Source: Bathynomus jamesi (Eukaryota > Arthropoda > Malacostraca > Isopoda > Cirolanidae). From it: a stretch of DNA of 64,000 bases. Position 1 is the stretch's first letter. Every line of letters begins with the position of its first letter. Location: positions 900,001 through 964,000 of the forward strand of contig JAJOZX010000997.1 in assembly GCA_023014485.1 (NCBI GenBank). The letters are read 5' to 3'. Under the pieces are notes generated by a model, which saw nothing but the letters and a program-made list of their open reading frames with translations, ran no database searches and was not told the origin of the DNA. Positions 1-12,770 of the stretch are shown piece by piece. Made by a program: the position numbers and the translations under genes.

Positions 1-52
1 ATTTAATTTTAAAAATTTTCCTACGAGACCAGTCTTATGGGACACCCTGTAT
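1..52. mobile_element. Terminus of a Tc1/mariner-like element cut by window start
   Basis: The window opens in the end of an element whose last bases read GGGACACCCTGTA. The same terminus occurs in inverted orientation at 9781, starting ACAGGGTGTCCCATAAGT, and a variant ends at about 13128. Ends of the form ACAGGGTGTCCC are typical of Tc1/mariner-class elements in arthropods. No transposase reading frame is visible next to it, so this is either a non-autonomous copy or the tip of one lying outside the window. Confidence 0.55.
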
Positions 53-2744
53 ATTAAAATGCCTAAAACTTTGTTTAATAAGTAACATTTCTGAGAAACT
101 ACCTTTAAAGATAAATAATATAAGACAAAAATTGGGCAAACATGAACTAACGCTTATTAATATAAAATTCCATTCTAAAAGCCCGGAAACCAAAGGAAAC
201 CCAAAATTCATGCAAAATTCCTTGAATCGCGCGGACCAAAAAAAATAAATATCTGAGCAGGATTCTCAAAAAAAAAAATAGCAGATTGGGCACAGCATCA
301 ATGGCTTAGAAGAGTCAAAAGGTCAGAAGAAGACCTTAGATGAAGAGTGAAATTAGTGTCTTATGCGTTTTAGCAATAAAATGGAAAGTAAAAGAGACGA
401 GGTTCTTTCGTCTCTTCCTTTTTAAGATTGGATACTTAAGCACTCCCAACCCACCCTCCCACCCACTCAAAATATTAACCTTCATAGTTAAGAGTTTACA
501 GTTCCGAAACTTAACGAGACAATTCACAGCGCTATGCATAGCAGTTACGAATACCAGAAACCAAATCGGTATACAATATAAATATTAACTCTGAACTCTT
601 AATAAGTTCAGTTGAAAGATAATTGATTCAAACTAACGTCTACGAGTTTGGCAGACAAACATAAACGTAAAGCAACAGAAGGAAACGGTATCGATGAAGA
701 TAATCCTATCTACCTAGCGACTAACGTACAGATAACATTCTTTGGACTTTTTTCTCAATCAAAATATCCTTTGTTTATCCGCCGAGGAATTATTCCACTC
801 GATTTAAACCAAGACGCACAATGACTCTCGACGGACATAGCTATGCCCCGCCCATTTTCAGCTGGTTAACATTCCAGGTGGTCTTCCTACTACCTATCTC
901 AGTGAACTATTAAGCTTAACGAAAGGAGTCTGGAAACTAGAGAAGTATCGGACTTTCTGAAGCCAATACACGCAATACTCGTATTCAAGATCTATACAAA
1001 CCATTTATCAAAAGATATTTAACGTTGCTCATGATTTTCTGTCACGACGAAAATACATTTAAATATATTTTAACGCCATAATTACTCAAATTTGAAAGAA
1101 AGGCTTTAAATAACTCTTATTAATCATTACAAAGTGGATTCGAATTGCGGCACTGAAAGATGTTAAAACTGAAGTAACTGCGTTGAAATATAAGACTATC
1201 AACTAATTACGTCGATTCATAACAATGAAATCCTGCGGAAATCGCAATCATTCCGCGAAGGAGCTAAACTTTCTCTCCCCCTCACTTTTCGCCTTTATGG
1301 CGTACCTCGTCATTAACATCAACCTGACCGATCCATCCGACTGTATAAAGCTGGGTTTTTTTTCCTTTACATCGGATTATTACTTATTACTCGTCAATGT
1401 ACGTAAAAATACTTACTTGTATGGTCTATCTTCTACAAAAATATTACAGTAAATATGCTGTTATTTGCATGCGCGAAAGTTTACTAATCCCGTTCGCAAA
1501 AATACTAAAAAACAAAAGGCAATTTTAAAAGTTTGATAAGGAAAGCCATAATCTGTTTCTGAACACCTGAAACTATTGTTTACTCAAAAGCCCTCTCTCT
1601 CTCACACGCACGCGCAAATTACCTTCAAGAGTGCTTAAGTGAACTTGTCTCGCCCACTTCATAGTACAGTACACCTTTAATTCAGAATACTAATCTTTGA
1701 AGTGTCAATTCTTCATTCCTGCTCGTAATAACGTTCTTTCCTTAACCTCCGCATAAAATTACCCCCATTTCAGGCCCCGCTCGCCTCTATATCTTCGCTT
1801 TCCTGGAAACTGCTTCGTTCCTAAGGCAAACGCGTCTTCCCGCTTAATAAACGATCTTCTGGGCATTAAGAGACTTGCCCGCAACCAAGAAATTTAAATT
1901 TGACGGCAAGCCTTCAATTGTTATTATCCAATCAATTACTGGTAACAATTATAATAACGTACATAAAAATACATCACAAAATACCGGTGCCGTTATTTAT
2001 ATATTTGAAAGGAATTTTACTGCTAGTGTGTAAATTCACTCGATAGGCGATATATAAATACTGAATTTGAAGTTAATTGTAATCAAATAACCAGGACGGA
2101 GGAGGACGCTGAACTTATACTCACAATCAATAACAGTTATATTAATAACGATACAAAGCGTTATTAATTACCCCACTATTTAAATCGAACGTTTCATTCG
2201 TGTCATTTTCGGTCAATCACCGAAATGCTTTCCTTCACTACCTTTGTTTGGATACTTCACTTTTCACTTTCTCTTCGAAGATGTTCATCTGCACTTGGAT
2301 CCTGCAGTACTTTCTCCCTCATTCATTTCGGGATTGTTTTCCCTTTTACCCAGTATGTTCCGTTTATCAAATGAGAAAGGACAAGCGAGAGTTTAGAACG
2401 TACTCTGGGTGAATATGTTACGACTGAAGTGGCCACAAACAGTATGAATCCGTTCCGAGAAAGGAGTCGAGTTGGTTGACAGTTCATACACCTTTAACGT
2501 CCAAATTTAATAAATAAAAAAATTAAAAAACGGTGTAAATATAGTTGATATTCAATCGCTGTCATACAAAAAAAATCAGAACATAACGTGCAGTTATGCC
2601 ACTGCGTTCTGCATAACTTCAAAGAGATTACGCAAAATTAATGACAACACTGAAAACTCTTAGCTACATGCTTCGCACTTAGACCGCTAGATGAGTCTTT
2701 TCTTTTTAGCTAACTGTCCTACCTTGCGCCTTCAGTTTAAACAT
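53..2744. other. Non-coding AT-rich sequence, no gene recognised
   Basis: No coding domain, RNA gene or repeat boundary was recognised. The open frames here are short, overlap on both strands and match nothing I know. The stretch probably lies inside the first intron of the minus-strand PDZ-protein gene whose first coding exon is at 22173-22277. Confidence 0.5.
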
Positions 2745-2823
2745 TTAACCCTAAAATGCGTAACCCGGATAAATATAACACCCAGCGGGCCTCAGAGGCC
2801 CGGGTTATGCATTCTAGGGTTAA
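2745..2823. mobile_element. 79-bp piggyBac-like MITE with TTAA target duplications
   Basis: TTAA at 2745-2748 is followed by CCCTAAAATGCGTAACCCGG. The far side reads CCGGGTTATGCATTCTAGGG and is followed by TTAA at 2820-2823. The two ends are inverted repeats with about three mismatches, leaving a core of only about 30 bp. TTAA target sites with CCCTA-type termini are the hallmark of piggyBac elements, so this is a very short non-autonomous derivative. Confidence 0.75.
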
Positions 2824-3204
2824 AGTAGAATCCGAACCACGACTGCCTTTACACCCTAACTGCCGAAATCAAACTCAAAGTCCGAGCCCTCTTCCCTCAT
2901 ATTAGCAGCCTGTCATAATCATTTGGTTAACCACGTCCGGGTCGGTAGGCTTACATCAAAACTCCTTACACAAGTTAAAAAAAACATACCATAATCTACA
3001 CAATACACATTGCACTCGTATATAAATACACAATAACAAACGAAAGTAAAAAGCTAAAAACAAAATAAATATACAGAATAATTCTGAAGGGAAAGTCTAT
3101 TTACACAAGAAAGCACAAACGAAGAATGTAAACAATTATTTAATCAAATAATCAAAAAATTAACTACGACAAAAATATCCCCAAATCCGGCAGGCATTGT
3201 TTAC

Positions 3205-3206
<2 letters not shown>

Positions 3207-3246
<40 letters not shown>
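3207..3246. repeat. Poly(A) run of 40 bases
   Basis: There is an uninterrupted run of 40 A. No coding or SINE-like body was recognised upstream, so I cannot say whether it is a retroposon tail or a mononucleotide microsatellite. Confidence 0.8.
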
Positions 3247-3248
<2 letters not shown>

Positions 3249-3349
3249 ATATAGAGACAGACACAGTGTTAGTGCGTGTGTTTTGATGCAATACTCGTGC
3301 ATTTGGTAATTCCGCCTGTAAATAATGAAATCCAAACCTATTCTTAAAG

Positions 3350-3443
3350 CCGGCAACACACAGGATCGTCTTGCGACTCACGGCTGACGATTTGGTATGC
3401 GAATCGAGTCGTCAGTCGCAAGACGATCCTGTGCGCGGCTGGC
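3350..3443. repeat. Foldback element, about 45-bp arms
   Basis: ACAGGATCGTCTTGCGACT on the left returns as AGTCGCAAGACGATCCTGT on the right. The inner part GACGATTTG...GAATCGAGTCGTC also pairs imperfectly, leaving a loop of a few bases. This is typical of a foldback MITE tip. I could not identify a target duplication or a superfamily. Confidence 0.65.
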
Positions 3444-3467
3444 CAAAGTTTTATAACGTAACATTTT

Positions 3468-3677
3468 TTTTCATGAATACTTTATTTTTACCAAAAAGTA
3501 TACGATTTATTGTATTCAAAACCAAATAGTTTCATCAGTCGTCTACATTACGCATGTTTTAGGTTGATTTGCCACCAAAAACCTATAATAAACGCGTAGA
3601 AGAATTTGTAAAAGTGGCATTTCAGTACGATTTATATATTTCCGGTCGGCCATGACAGCCTCACTAGTATTGAAAGA
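3468..3677. repeat. Dispersed repeat, copy 1 (second copy at 5284-5497)
   Basis: This stretch and 5284-5497 share an ordered series of similar blocks, including ACCAAAAAGTATA, GATTTATT, AAAACCAAAT, ACATTACRCGCAT and AAAAGTGGCATTT. They align along about 200 bp with many differences. The two are diverged copies of one unclassified interspersed repeat. No coding capacity is visible in either. Confidence 0.55.
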
Positions 3678-4074
3678 GTTACGTAACTATATACAGTATT
3701 TACTTCATTTATACCCAATAACAGACGCGCACACTCAGTTTAGTGTCACTATTTAAAATATGCACGCGCGTTCTCGTAATTATAAACTCAAATTATATGA
3801 AAAACATTGGAAACGGGGTCCTCTTAAATACCATGATAATGGGCAACGGTTTAACCCCAGTTTTAGATCATATTACCCGCACTCATTCATTTTAATTTCC
3901 TCGCCCGAACCCCTCTTTACACACGCCCCTCCCCTTTCCCGTGACGTCACGGCCTCCTGAAGCTACTCTGCGACCATTCCTAAAAAACTTTCTATGAATT
4001 TGAGCACAAAGAATGGAGGGTCAAAGGCCGCGGACGAACCAAGTCTCATTTCTTCTTATCTCCTCTTTTGCACT

Positions 4075-4125
<51 letters not shown>

Positions 4126-5283
4126 TTAAGGATGCTTGTTACGCCTTTAATAAGTATGAAAGTTACTATGATTTGATTCTATGGACCCCTTTTGGCACTC
4201 TTTATTAACTTAATTTGTGGCCACTTTTCTTATGGTATGAAAAGTCAAGGCGTAAGGAAAGTGCTTCTTCATTAACGTAACAATTTCACCTTATTCTGAT
4301 GGGTGACAAAAACGCCCCCAAATTAAGTTACAGTAACTATCGTACTTGAAAGCGAGTTTCGATACACCCCTCAACGAAGGCTGTTCAAATTTTTTATACT
4401 TAAAGCAAAGACGAAAATTGCTCTCAAATATGGTTAGAGTTTCTTCATGTCCGACGACTTTCCAAGTCTTTCAGGCAACATACCCGGTCAGTAACTGGGA
4501 GAAAAGTGGGTGATCGGTTGGGGAAAATGAACTTATTTTCTGAAAAAGGTCAAATTCGGTTCGTATCCCTTCGGGAACTCTTCTTACAAATAAATTTCAA
4601 TCTTTTCCACGGAGATAAACCTATTCTAAATATTTAGTATTAAAAGTTAAAAAATTTGCGTGTATGTGCGTGTAATCAGTGAAAAAAAAATTTACTGTTG
4701 GGAACGCGTTTCTCCATCCTTGTACGGTCCACACAACACCAACACCGATTCCCATCCAAAAGCTTTTGCCTTTATTACATTTGCATTCTGATATTTAAAG
4801 GCCAAATACTTATCCCTGTAAGAAGTCGTTAAATAAATGTTACTATACACGCACAGTCGATTCTAAAAGCAGTACTGTCCTGAAACTACGCGTTTCGAAG
4901 TGATGTGTAAGAAATAGGGAGTTGCACGACACGACTTTCTGAACCGATTGTAGTCTCAAAAGAATTCGGCTACAAAATTTCTAAAACCTAAAAAATTACT
5001 AATCATAATTTTTCTTTGGATATTTTATTGTTTTTGGTAGCAGTAATACCACAAAAAAAAAAAAAAAAACAATCAATCGTTACTGACGAGTAATTACGTA
5101 CTACAAATTTTATGTTTCCGGGCAAGCATTTTACCGCAACTGTACAATGTACATACACGACTCCATTAATTAGAAGATCCTTTCAGAAACGCCACAAGGT
5201 CCGCAGCGAGGAAGGGCCTACACTCGGTCATTCATTTATCCAAGCCAGAAAAAAAAAATTTTAGAATTACTTTTAACCCTTCC
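3678..5283. other. Non-coding stretch with a (CA)n array at 4081-4122
   Basis: A CA dinucleotide microsatellite of about 21 units lies at 4081-4122 and a short A run near 5055-5070. I recognise no gene or element boundary in the rest. Confidence 0.6.
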
Positions 5284-5497
5284 GTTCACGACTTTTTTTC
5301 TTTAAACCAAAAAGTATAAGATTTATTATTATTGAAAACCAAATGTTTTGTAAATTGTCACATTACACGCATTTTGGCTTCCTTTTCCGACAACTAAACA
5401 TCAACAAACATGCAGAAGCAATTGTAGAAAAGTGGCATTTTATTACGATATATAAATTATTATTTTAGGTGGGACATCGCAGTTCTACTGATACTGA
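5284..5497. repeat. Dispersed repeat, copy 2 (partner of 3468-3677)
   Basis: This is the second, diverged copy of the roughly 200-bp repeat described at 3468-3677, in the same orientation. The order of shared blocks is conserved, so it is a true copy and not chance AT-rich similarity. Origin is unknown. Confidence 0.5.
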
Positions 5498-7183
<1,686 letters not shown>

Positions 7184-7518
7184 TATTACACAGACCGTGC
7201 ATGGAACAAGGAACTCTTCTGGAGAAAATTTAATCCACTATAGTCCGAAATTGTAATTGTAAATTAGAAATACTACTTTTCATGAAACCCAGCGTGGGCA
7301 ACGGGTCACTAGCAAAGAGGCCCCAAAATATAGCTTCCCTCACCAGCTATCAGCTATATTTGGGGGCCCCTTTGCTAGTGACCCGTTGCCCACGTTGGGC
7401 TTCCATCGTGAAAAAGAAAACTATAGTATTTGTCATTTTCCAATTACTTATTCGGACTATAGTGGATTTAATTTTTCTAGAAGAATTCCTAGTTCCATGC
7501 ACGGTCTGTATGTAACAA
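7184..7518. repeat. Foldback element with about 150-bp arms
   Basis: The arms are 7184-7335 and 7352-7518. Matching blocks include CAGACCGTGCATGGAAC against its reverse complement near 7491-7510, CCACTATAGTCCGAA against 7455-7470, and GCAACGGGTCACTAGCAAAG against 7371-7390. The loop is only about 16 bp. Similarity between the arms decays towards the outside. This is a non-autonomous inverted-repeat element. No superfamily hallmark or target duplication was found. Confidence 0.75.
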
Positions 7519-7599
7519 ACATACAAACAAGGTACGGGGGTGGGGGCTACATTATGAAGTAACATTTTCAAATTTGGATTTGATTTCATGGGGTTGTGT

Positions 7600-8025
7600 A
7601 ACCTCATTCGCAATAGCAAAGGTCATACGAGGGAGGACCTACAACTTCACGTGGGATCCGAATCACGGGTCGCTACAGAAAATGGATGAGGACGGTCTCC
7701 CATCCAACTACTGTCCAGAACAGGGGTTCTCAACCCACTTACTTCCATTACCCAACTGAAGTATTGGCCCTCGCCCCGTTACCCCTAATGACGCGTAAAT
7801 TAATCAAAAGTTATAGTAATAGGTTATAATCATACAACTGTCTTTAAACACCACTATTAAATAAAATACGTACGGCTTCCATTACCCGCCTGAATATTTC
7901 AAATTACCCCTTTGCGGGTAATTACCCACCGGTTGAGAACCCCTGGTCCAGACTCAATGTCGCTTAAATTCGGTGATGAAGGGGAAGCAGCGTTTCGACA
8001 CTGGCCACGGCGTAACCCTTCAAAT
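7600..8025 (-). repeat. tRNA-derived SINE (family 5), split by a hAT MITE
   Basis: Read on the minus strand, the sequence contains an A-box-like CAGTAGTTGG segment and a B-box-like segment near GATTCGGATCCCACG. A related copy lies at 23860-24190 on the same strand and has the clearer A box (TTGCTCAGTTGTTGG) and B box (GGTTCGGATCCC). This copy is interrupted at 7721-7945 by a hAT-type MITE. The flanks resume collinearly with the other copy. It is a retroposed tRNA-related SINE, not a functional tRNA gene. Confidence 0.6.
7721..7945. mobile_element. 225-bp hAT-type MITE inside a SINE
   Basis: The element begins CAGGGGTTCTCAACC and ends GGTTGAGAACCCCTG, a perfect 15-bp terminal inverted repeat. 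The flanks are 8-bp direct repeats with one mismatch: GTCCAGAA at 7713-7720 and GTCCAGAC at 7946-7953. A CAGGG-type terminus with an 8-bp duplication is characteristic of hAT elements. There is no coding capacity. Confidence 0.9.
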
Positions 8026-9780
8026 TTGGATGGCTAAATTTAACTTACTCTAAATAACTTAAATATAAAGAATAATTAAAACTAGTTAACGATTTCAAAA
8101 AAATTAATTAAAGCGACAGCGAACGTTCGTGTCGCGATAAGTTCCGTTTATACCCTGAAGATTATCGCAGTTCCATAAGGTAACCCCATCCTGGTAACAC
8201 TCGCAAATAGCGGCAAGTGGCCAACGAATTACACCACCAGTCATTATCCGTAACTTCCATTTAAGAAGCTTTCAGAATCCTCCACTGATAATGGTTTCAA
8301 TAAACGTCGAACACTTTCGCAAACACAAAATGACGAATCCCCAAAAACATTCTTGACAGAATTATTGCGTACCAATGGACGTGTTCAGGTTAATCGTTTT
8401 GCGCCTTTCACAGTTTCCGCTGAAATTCTACCTTTTAATTTTTAACTTTAAATTTTATTTTTAATTCATGATATTGCGAGCTTCATTCCAATTTAAAGAA
8501 AGTTTTAAAATATAAAACTTAATATAGGAGCTTGTGGACGGGTTTCTAACACACACACGTGTTCATCTCTAAACTAGTTTTACAATACCAGTTTAAGACA
8601 AAATAAAAAATACTTAAAAATTAGCTCTACTTCTCTCTCATCACCATATAAACAACATTTGCAGAAAGCCGAAATCTTTTCAGCGTTAGCTGAACTATGT
8701 TATTAAGAGTTTCACAACCCAAGAAAAAATCACAGGGATGCTAATTTATAGAATAAAAATTCTAGTTTTCATACAACATAAAAGGCGTAACTCTATACAA
8801 TGTTTTGACAGAGCGAGTATGATCTCGTGCTTCCGATAATGTTAACAGCGGCTACCTCCAAATCTTTCACCCATTTACCCCAAAACAAAAGTGATCAAAA
8901 TAATTTCTTCGATGTAATATCAGTTAAAAAGAATGCTATAAATAATTTCGCCAAAACTTAATCCCTTCTCAGTTACAATAAGGCCTATAATAGCATTCCC
9001 CTTCTAAAATTAACTTTTTCGTATAGTATAGACCAATATATATGGTCTATTGACAATAAGATGAAGCCCACAGACAATTTTTAATTTAAAATGAGCTTTC
9101 GCTAGGCTAGAAGCATCTGCCTTTGTATTTTCACTCCTGACAAAGGCAGCTGCGGTTTTGCCGAAATGGAAGAATGTTAAAATAAAACCTGTGTGAGGGG
9201 TATATATTTTAACGGGTGCCCTAAAACGAAAAGGGTTTCGCATAAATATAACTAAGAAAAAACTGACCTATATTGTGCCTTCGATGTGGTAATCCGTAAT
9301 AACGAGACTTTGTATAGCATTAAAGTCGTACAGTATAATAAGCCTTCCTTTAAAGTTCTTTCACGAGTTGTGAATACGAATGTTCTGTAGATGGGACAAT
9401 GCATTTTGGGGGGTTACGGGAATTAAGAGACGATTCGTACTAAAACAATTGAATATTCTTCAAACCGAGCATAACTGAGAATGGAATGGATGACCATGTT
9501 CGCCAAACATTTCGAAGCATTACTCATGTTTAAAAAATGTTTATTTACCACTTCACAATTTTCTTATCACGAATCGAGATAAGTTAGTCACAAAAAAGGA
9601 ATTTATTCGCTTGGATATTCAAATCTTGAAAATTCATGGATAACCGCTTCTGGTTTCGTGTGCATTTCCTTGTCATACACGAAGGGAAAGAAATAGGACC
9701 CAATACGCGTTAAGTAACCCGCAGTTACTTCTTCATACTAACTTCATTAAGCTAATACAGATCTTTAGTTCATGGTACAT
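8026..9780. other. Non-coding AT-rich stretch, nothing recognised
   Basis: No coding domain, RNA gene or repeat boundary was recognised. Minus-strand open frames near 9010-9243 show no family features. Confidence 0.5.
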
Positions 9781-9830
9781 ACAGGGTGTCCCATAAGTCC
9801 GGTCTCATAGGAAAATTTATTTTAAAGCAT
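9781..9830. mobile_element. Terminus of a Tc1/mariner-like element
   Basis: The sequence ACAGGGTGTCCCATAAGT opens an element in the orientation opposite to the terminus at 1-52. A TIR of the same family ends near 13128. Whether these three belong to the same or different insertions cannot be decided, because no transposase fragment was recognised between them. Confidence 0.5.
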
Positions 9831-11804
9831 ATTTACAGAAGTAATATGTTAGAACAAACAAATGTTCAAATTGATGTCTTGTTTCGAGACTTTTTTTTTG
9901 TTGCAAGTAGGACAACAGGCAATAGCTAATATGGAAGCGAGTTACACTAGTGAGGTTCCTCCGTATGTTACAGTAACATCGTAAAACTAGTGATTTCATT
10001 AAATCCCGAAATTTTCAGCATCATGATATAAATTAGGCGAATTTACTGACTTTTTTTTTATAAAAGACCAATATCTGAAGTTCTGAACAGTATCTGCTCG
10101 CATATTTTCTTCTTAAAGTGTCGGAGGGTGGGTTACATAAACCCCTTTGAAGCAAGGAAATGGGGGGGGGGAGTGAGGGTAGGAGAGGGACTGAAGGTGG
10201 GAGAGGAGTGATCATTTTTCTAATTTACACAAATAAAAAATGGGACTAAAATGCTGGCTGTAAATAGTGTTATTTTACTTATTTATATTCCTTAATAATA
10301 ATAATAATTACAAAGCTTACACGTACACACTGTAGACTACAAAAAGTCGTGTATATATATACTGTATAGTTTGTTAGACTACTTACTTGAAAATGTAACT
10401 GTTCGAACTGAAGCCATTAATTCTAATCTGGCGCTCGACAACTCTTACCTGAAGACAGACAGAGAATAACGTAGATTAGAAGTGTGAATTTTGAAAATAG
10501 AGTAATTAACAAACTTAGGCAAACCATAAACAAGCTACCCTAACATGGTTATAAGCCTACAATAACAAGATTCATAAGCCTACAATAATAAGATTCAAAC
10601 CAACTAACGAACTTCATATTAACCATATTTACGAAAACGTTACAAAAGTGCTGAATAATTTTTAAAAAAATGCATTCGCTGCTTCTGAAAAGCAAGCGGG
10701 AATTTGCCTTTAACAAGCACCCTTCTTTCCATCAGTTGAGGCCCCAAAGTGACGAGTGACGACCCTGAAAAGTTGTCACGTTTCACGTCACAACCACAAC
10801 GCGTGCCTGAGAAAAATCATGACGTACGAGTAACTAAGAAAATAAAAATTACAGTTATGGCTAAGCCGAAGAAAGCCAACATTTAGAGCAAATGATGATG
10901 GTGATGGTGGTACACCGATAAACTGGCAATTAATCAATAATGAGCATCGATTATGCAAATATTAGGGCTCGAGTGATGAAAAAGATTTTAGAAGCGACTT
11001 TTGCAGTAAACAAAGCGTTTTGATAGTAACGTATATTGTATATTCGAAGTAAATATTAATTTAAAGACTTCTATTAAGGTAATAACAGTGTAATGCACGC
11101 GTGACGAATCCTATAATTAGGAAAAATTGTTTTACAAATATTCCCAAAATAAAGTTCTTGCTCCGAAATTGCTATAGGTTAAATTATTTAATAATTCAAC
11201 AAAATGTGGAAGCAACTTCCCGTAACAGCTTCAAAAACCTGATCTCTAACCGGTAGATAAAAATACTATCTGGTCCATTTAGAACTATCGTTGTCAGACG
11301 GACGAGATTTCAGCCAGAGTATGAACAAAAATTGAGACCTTTATACGCAGTATTTAATCTATGGTATTGCTCGTGACCGAATTTCCTCCAGTCGATAAAC
11401 TTCTATTCAAAATGTGGATGCGAATGAAACTCGTTCCTTATGGAAGGATGCCGTCAAAAGCAACGCCATTGTAAGACCATCACTCTATCTCAATAAAGCT
11501 TTCCCACTATCTAAAGTGATAGAAATACACGCGCACACATATCGAGAGAGGCCCTGGCTTAATTGGTCTCATGCGCCAAAAATAAATAAATGTACATCCA
11601 TTTCGGCCACCTTCATGTTGCGTATTAATATAATCTTATCGAAATAGGAACGAGACAAACCAATCGCAGTTAATTCCTTTTCCATACATTCCACCAAATT
11701 GAGCTACATCTTAATGGGTCATTAAAGCATAGTACCTGAACTAATTAGATATAAAAACATTTACTTCAAATATTACATTTCTCTATAAAAACGTAATGGT
11801 ATAT
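9831..11804. other. Non-coding stretch, nothing recognised
   Basis: It contains a G-run near 10160-10170, a short (AAT)n near 10290-10310 and a short GATGGT-rich patch near 10895. No gene or element was recognised. Confidence 0.5.
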
Positions 11805-12120
11805 ACAGGGTGGCGCAAAAGTCGCGCATAATAGGAATTTTCAGGGTTTTTTTTTTAGGTAGGGGATGGCTGCGAAATTAACGCTAGACTAGAGGGTGAG
11901 CTTAGTTTTAATGTATGGAATACCAGGTACAACAAATCGATGAATCGGTACAGAATACAAATTCCGTGCAGATTCATCGATTTGTAGTACATGGCATTCC
12001 ATGCATTAAAACCAAGCTCACCCTCTAGTTTATTAATTTCGCAGCCACCCCCTACCCAAAAAGACAAAATAATAATCAACACTGAAAATTCCTATGATGC
12101 GCGACGTTTGCGCCACCATA
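11805..12120. mobile_element. Mariner-type hairpin MITE, about 315 bp
   Basis: The left end reads ACAGGGTGGCGCAAAAGTCG and the right end returns as CGACGTTTGCGCCACC. The whole element folds on itself: the segments around 11860-11960 and 11965-12060 are near-perfect inverted copies, both containing the GAGGGTGAGCT block. The ACAGGGTGGCGC terminus resembles arthropod mariner ends. Overlapping open frames on both strands are a by-product of the palindrome. Confidence 0.75.
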
Positions 12121-12149
12121 TATATTATATATATATAATATATATATAT

Positions 12150-12415
12150 ACATATAACGTAAAGAACGACGCTTGTATAGAAGAACGTTCCGCGCAAGAT
12201 GAGGAGGGAGAACGAACAAATAAAAAAATGAGAACCACCCGGGATCTTCCGATTGCCGGTCAGATATGATAACCACTACACCATGGCCTCATTCAATCAG
12301 AAATCGTAATTGTCCTACAAACGCGCAGAAACCAATGCCCTGAGGGGGCACCTCCCGCATGCCGCACATATATATATTTCAACTGCAAACAACACACAGT
12401 ATAATTAACGTAAAG
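12150..12415 (-). repeat. tRNA-derived SINE, subfamily A, minus copy
   Basis: On the minus strand the unit has a block around GGGCATTGGTTTCTGC, then a tRNA-like core at about 12215-12295. The core has an A box GGTGTAGTGGTTA and a region ending GATCCCGGGTGGT. A tail GTTCGTTCTCCCTCCTCAT leads to GCGTCGTTCTTTACGTTA. The same unit occurs at 12416-12770 in the opposite orientation and in the array at 34475-35205. Adjacent (TA)n tracts mark its ends. Confidence 0.75.
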
Positions 12416-12770
12416 AACGACGCTTGTTATTTGTTCGTTCTCCCTCCTCATCTTGCGCGGAACGTTCTTCTATACAAGCGTCGTTCTTTACGTTAATTAT
12501 ACTGTGTTTTGTTTGCAGTTGAAATGTATATATGTGCGGCATGGGGAAGGTGCCCCCTCAGGGCATTGGTTTCTGCGCGTATGTAGGAGAATTACTTCTG
12601 ATTGAGTGAGGCCCATGGTGTAGTGGTTATCATATCTGACCGGCAATCGAAGATCCCGGGTGGTTACCTCATTTGTTCGTTCTCCCTCCTCATCTTGCGC
12701 GGAACGTTCTTCTATACAAGCGTCGTTCTTTACGTTAATTATACTGTTGTTTGCAGTTGAAATGTGTGTG
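12416..12770 (+). repeat. tRNA-derived SINE, subfamily A, plus copy
   Basis: This is a plus-strand copy of the unit at 12150-12415, so the two form an inverted pair. The tRNA-like core is at about 12605-12672, with GGTGTAGTGGTTATCATATC as the A-box region. The tail sequence GCGTCGTTCTTTACGTTA occurs both before and after the core, so this copy includes part of a preceding head-to-tail unit. A (TG/TA)n tract follows. Confidence 0.75.

Noticed and set aside
11855..12276. Overlapping open frames on both strands
   Set aside because: They are mirror readings of the palindromic MITE at 11805-12120 and the SINE next to it.
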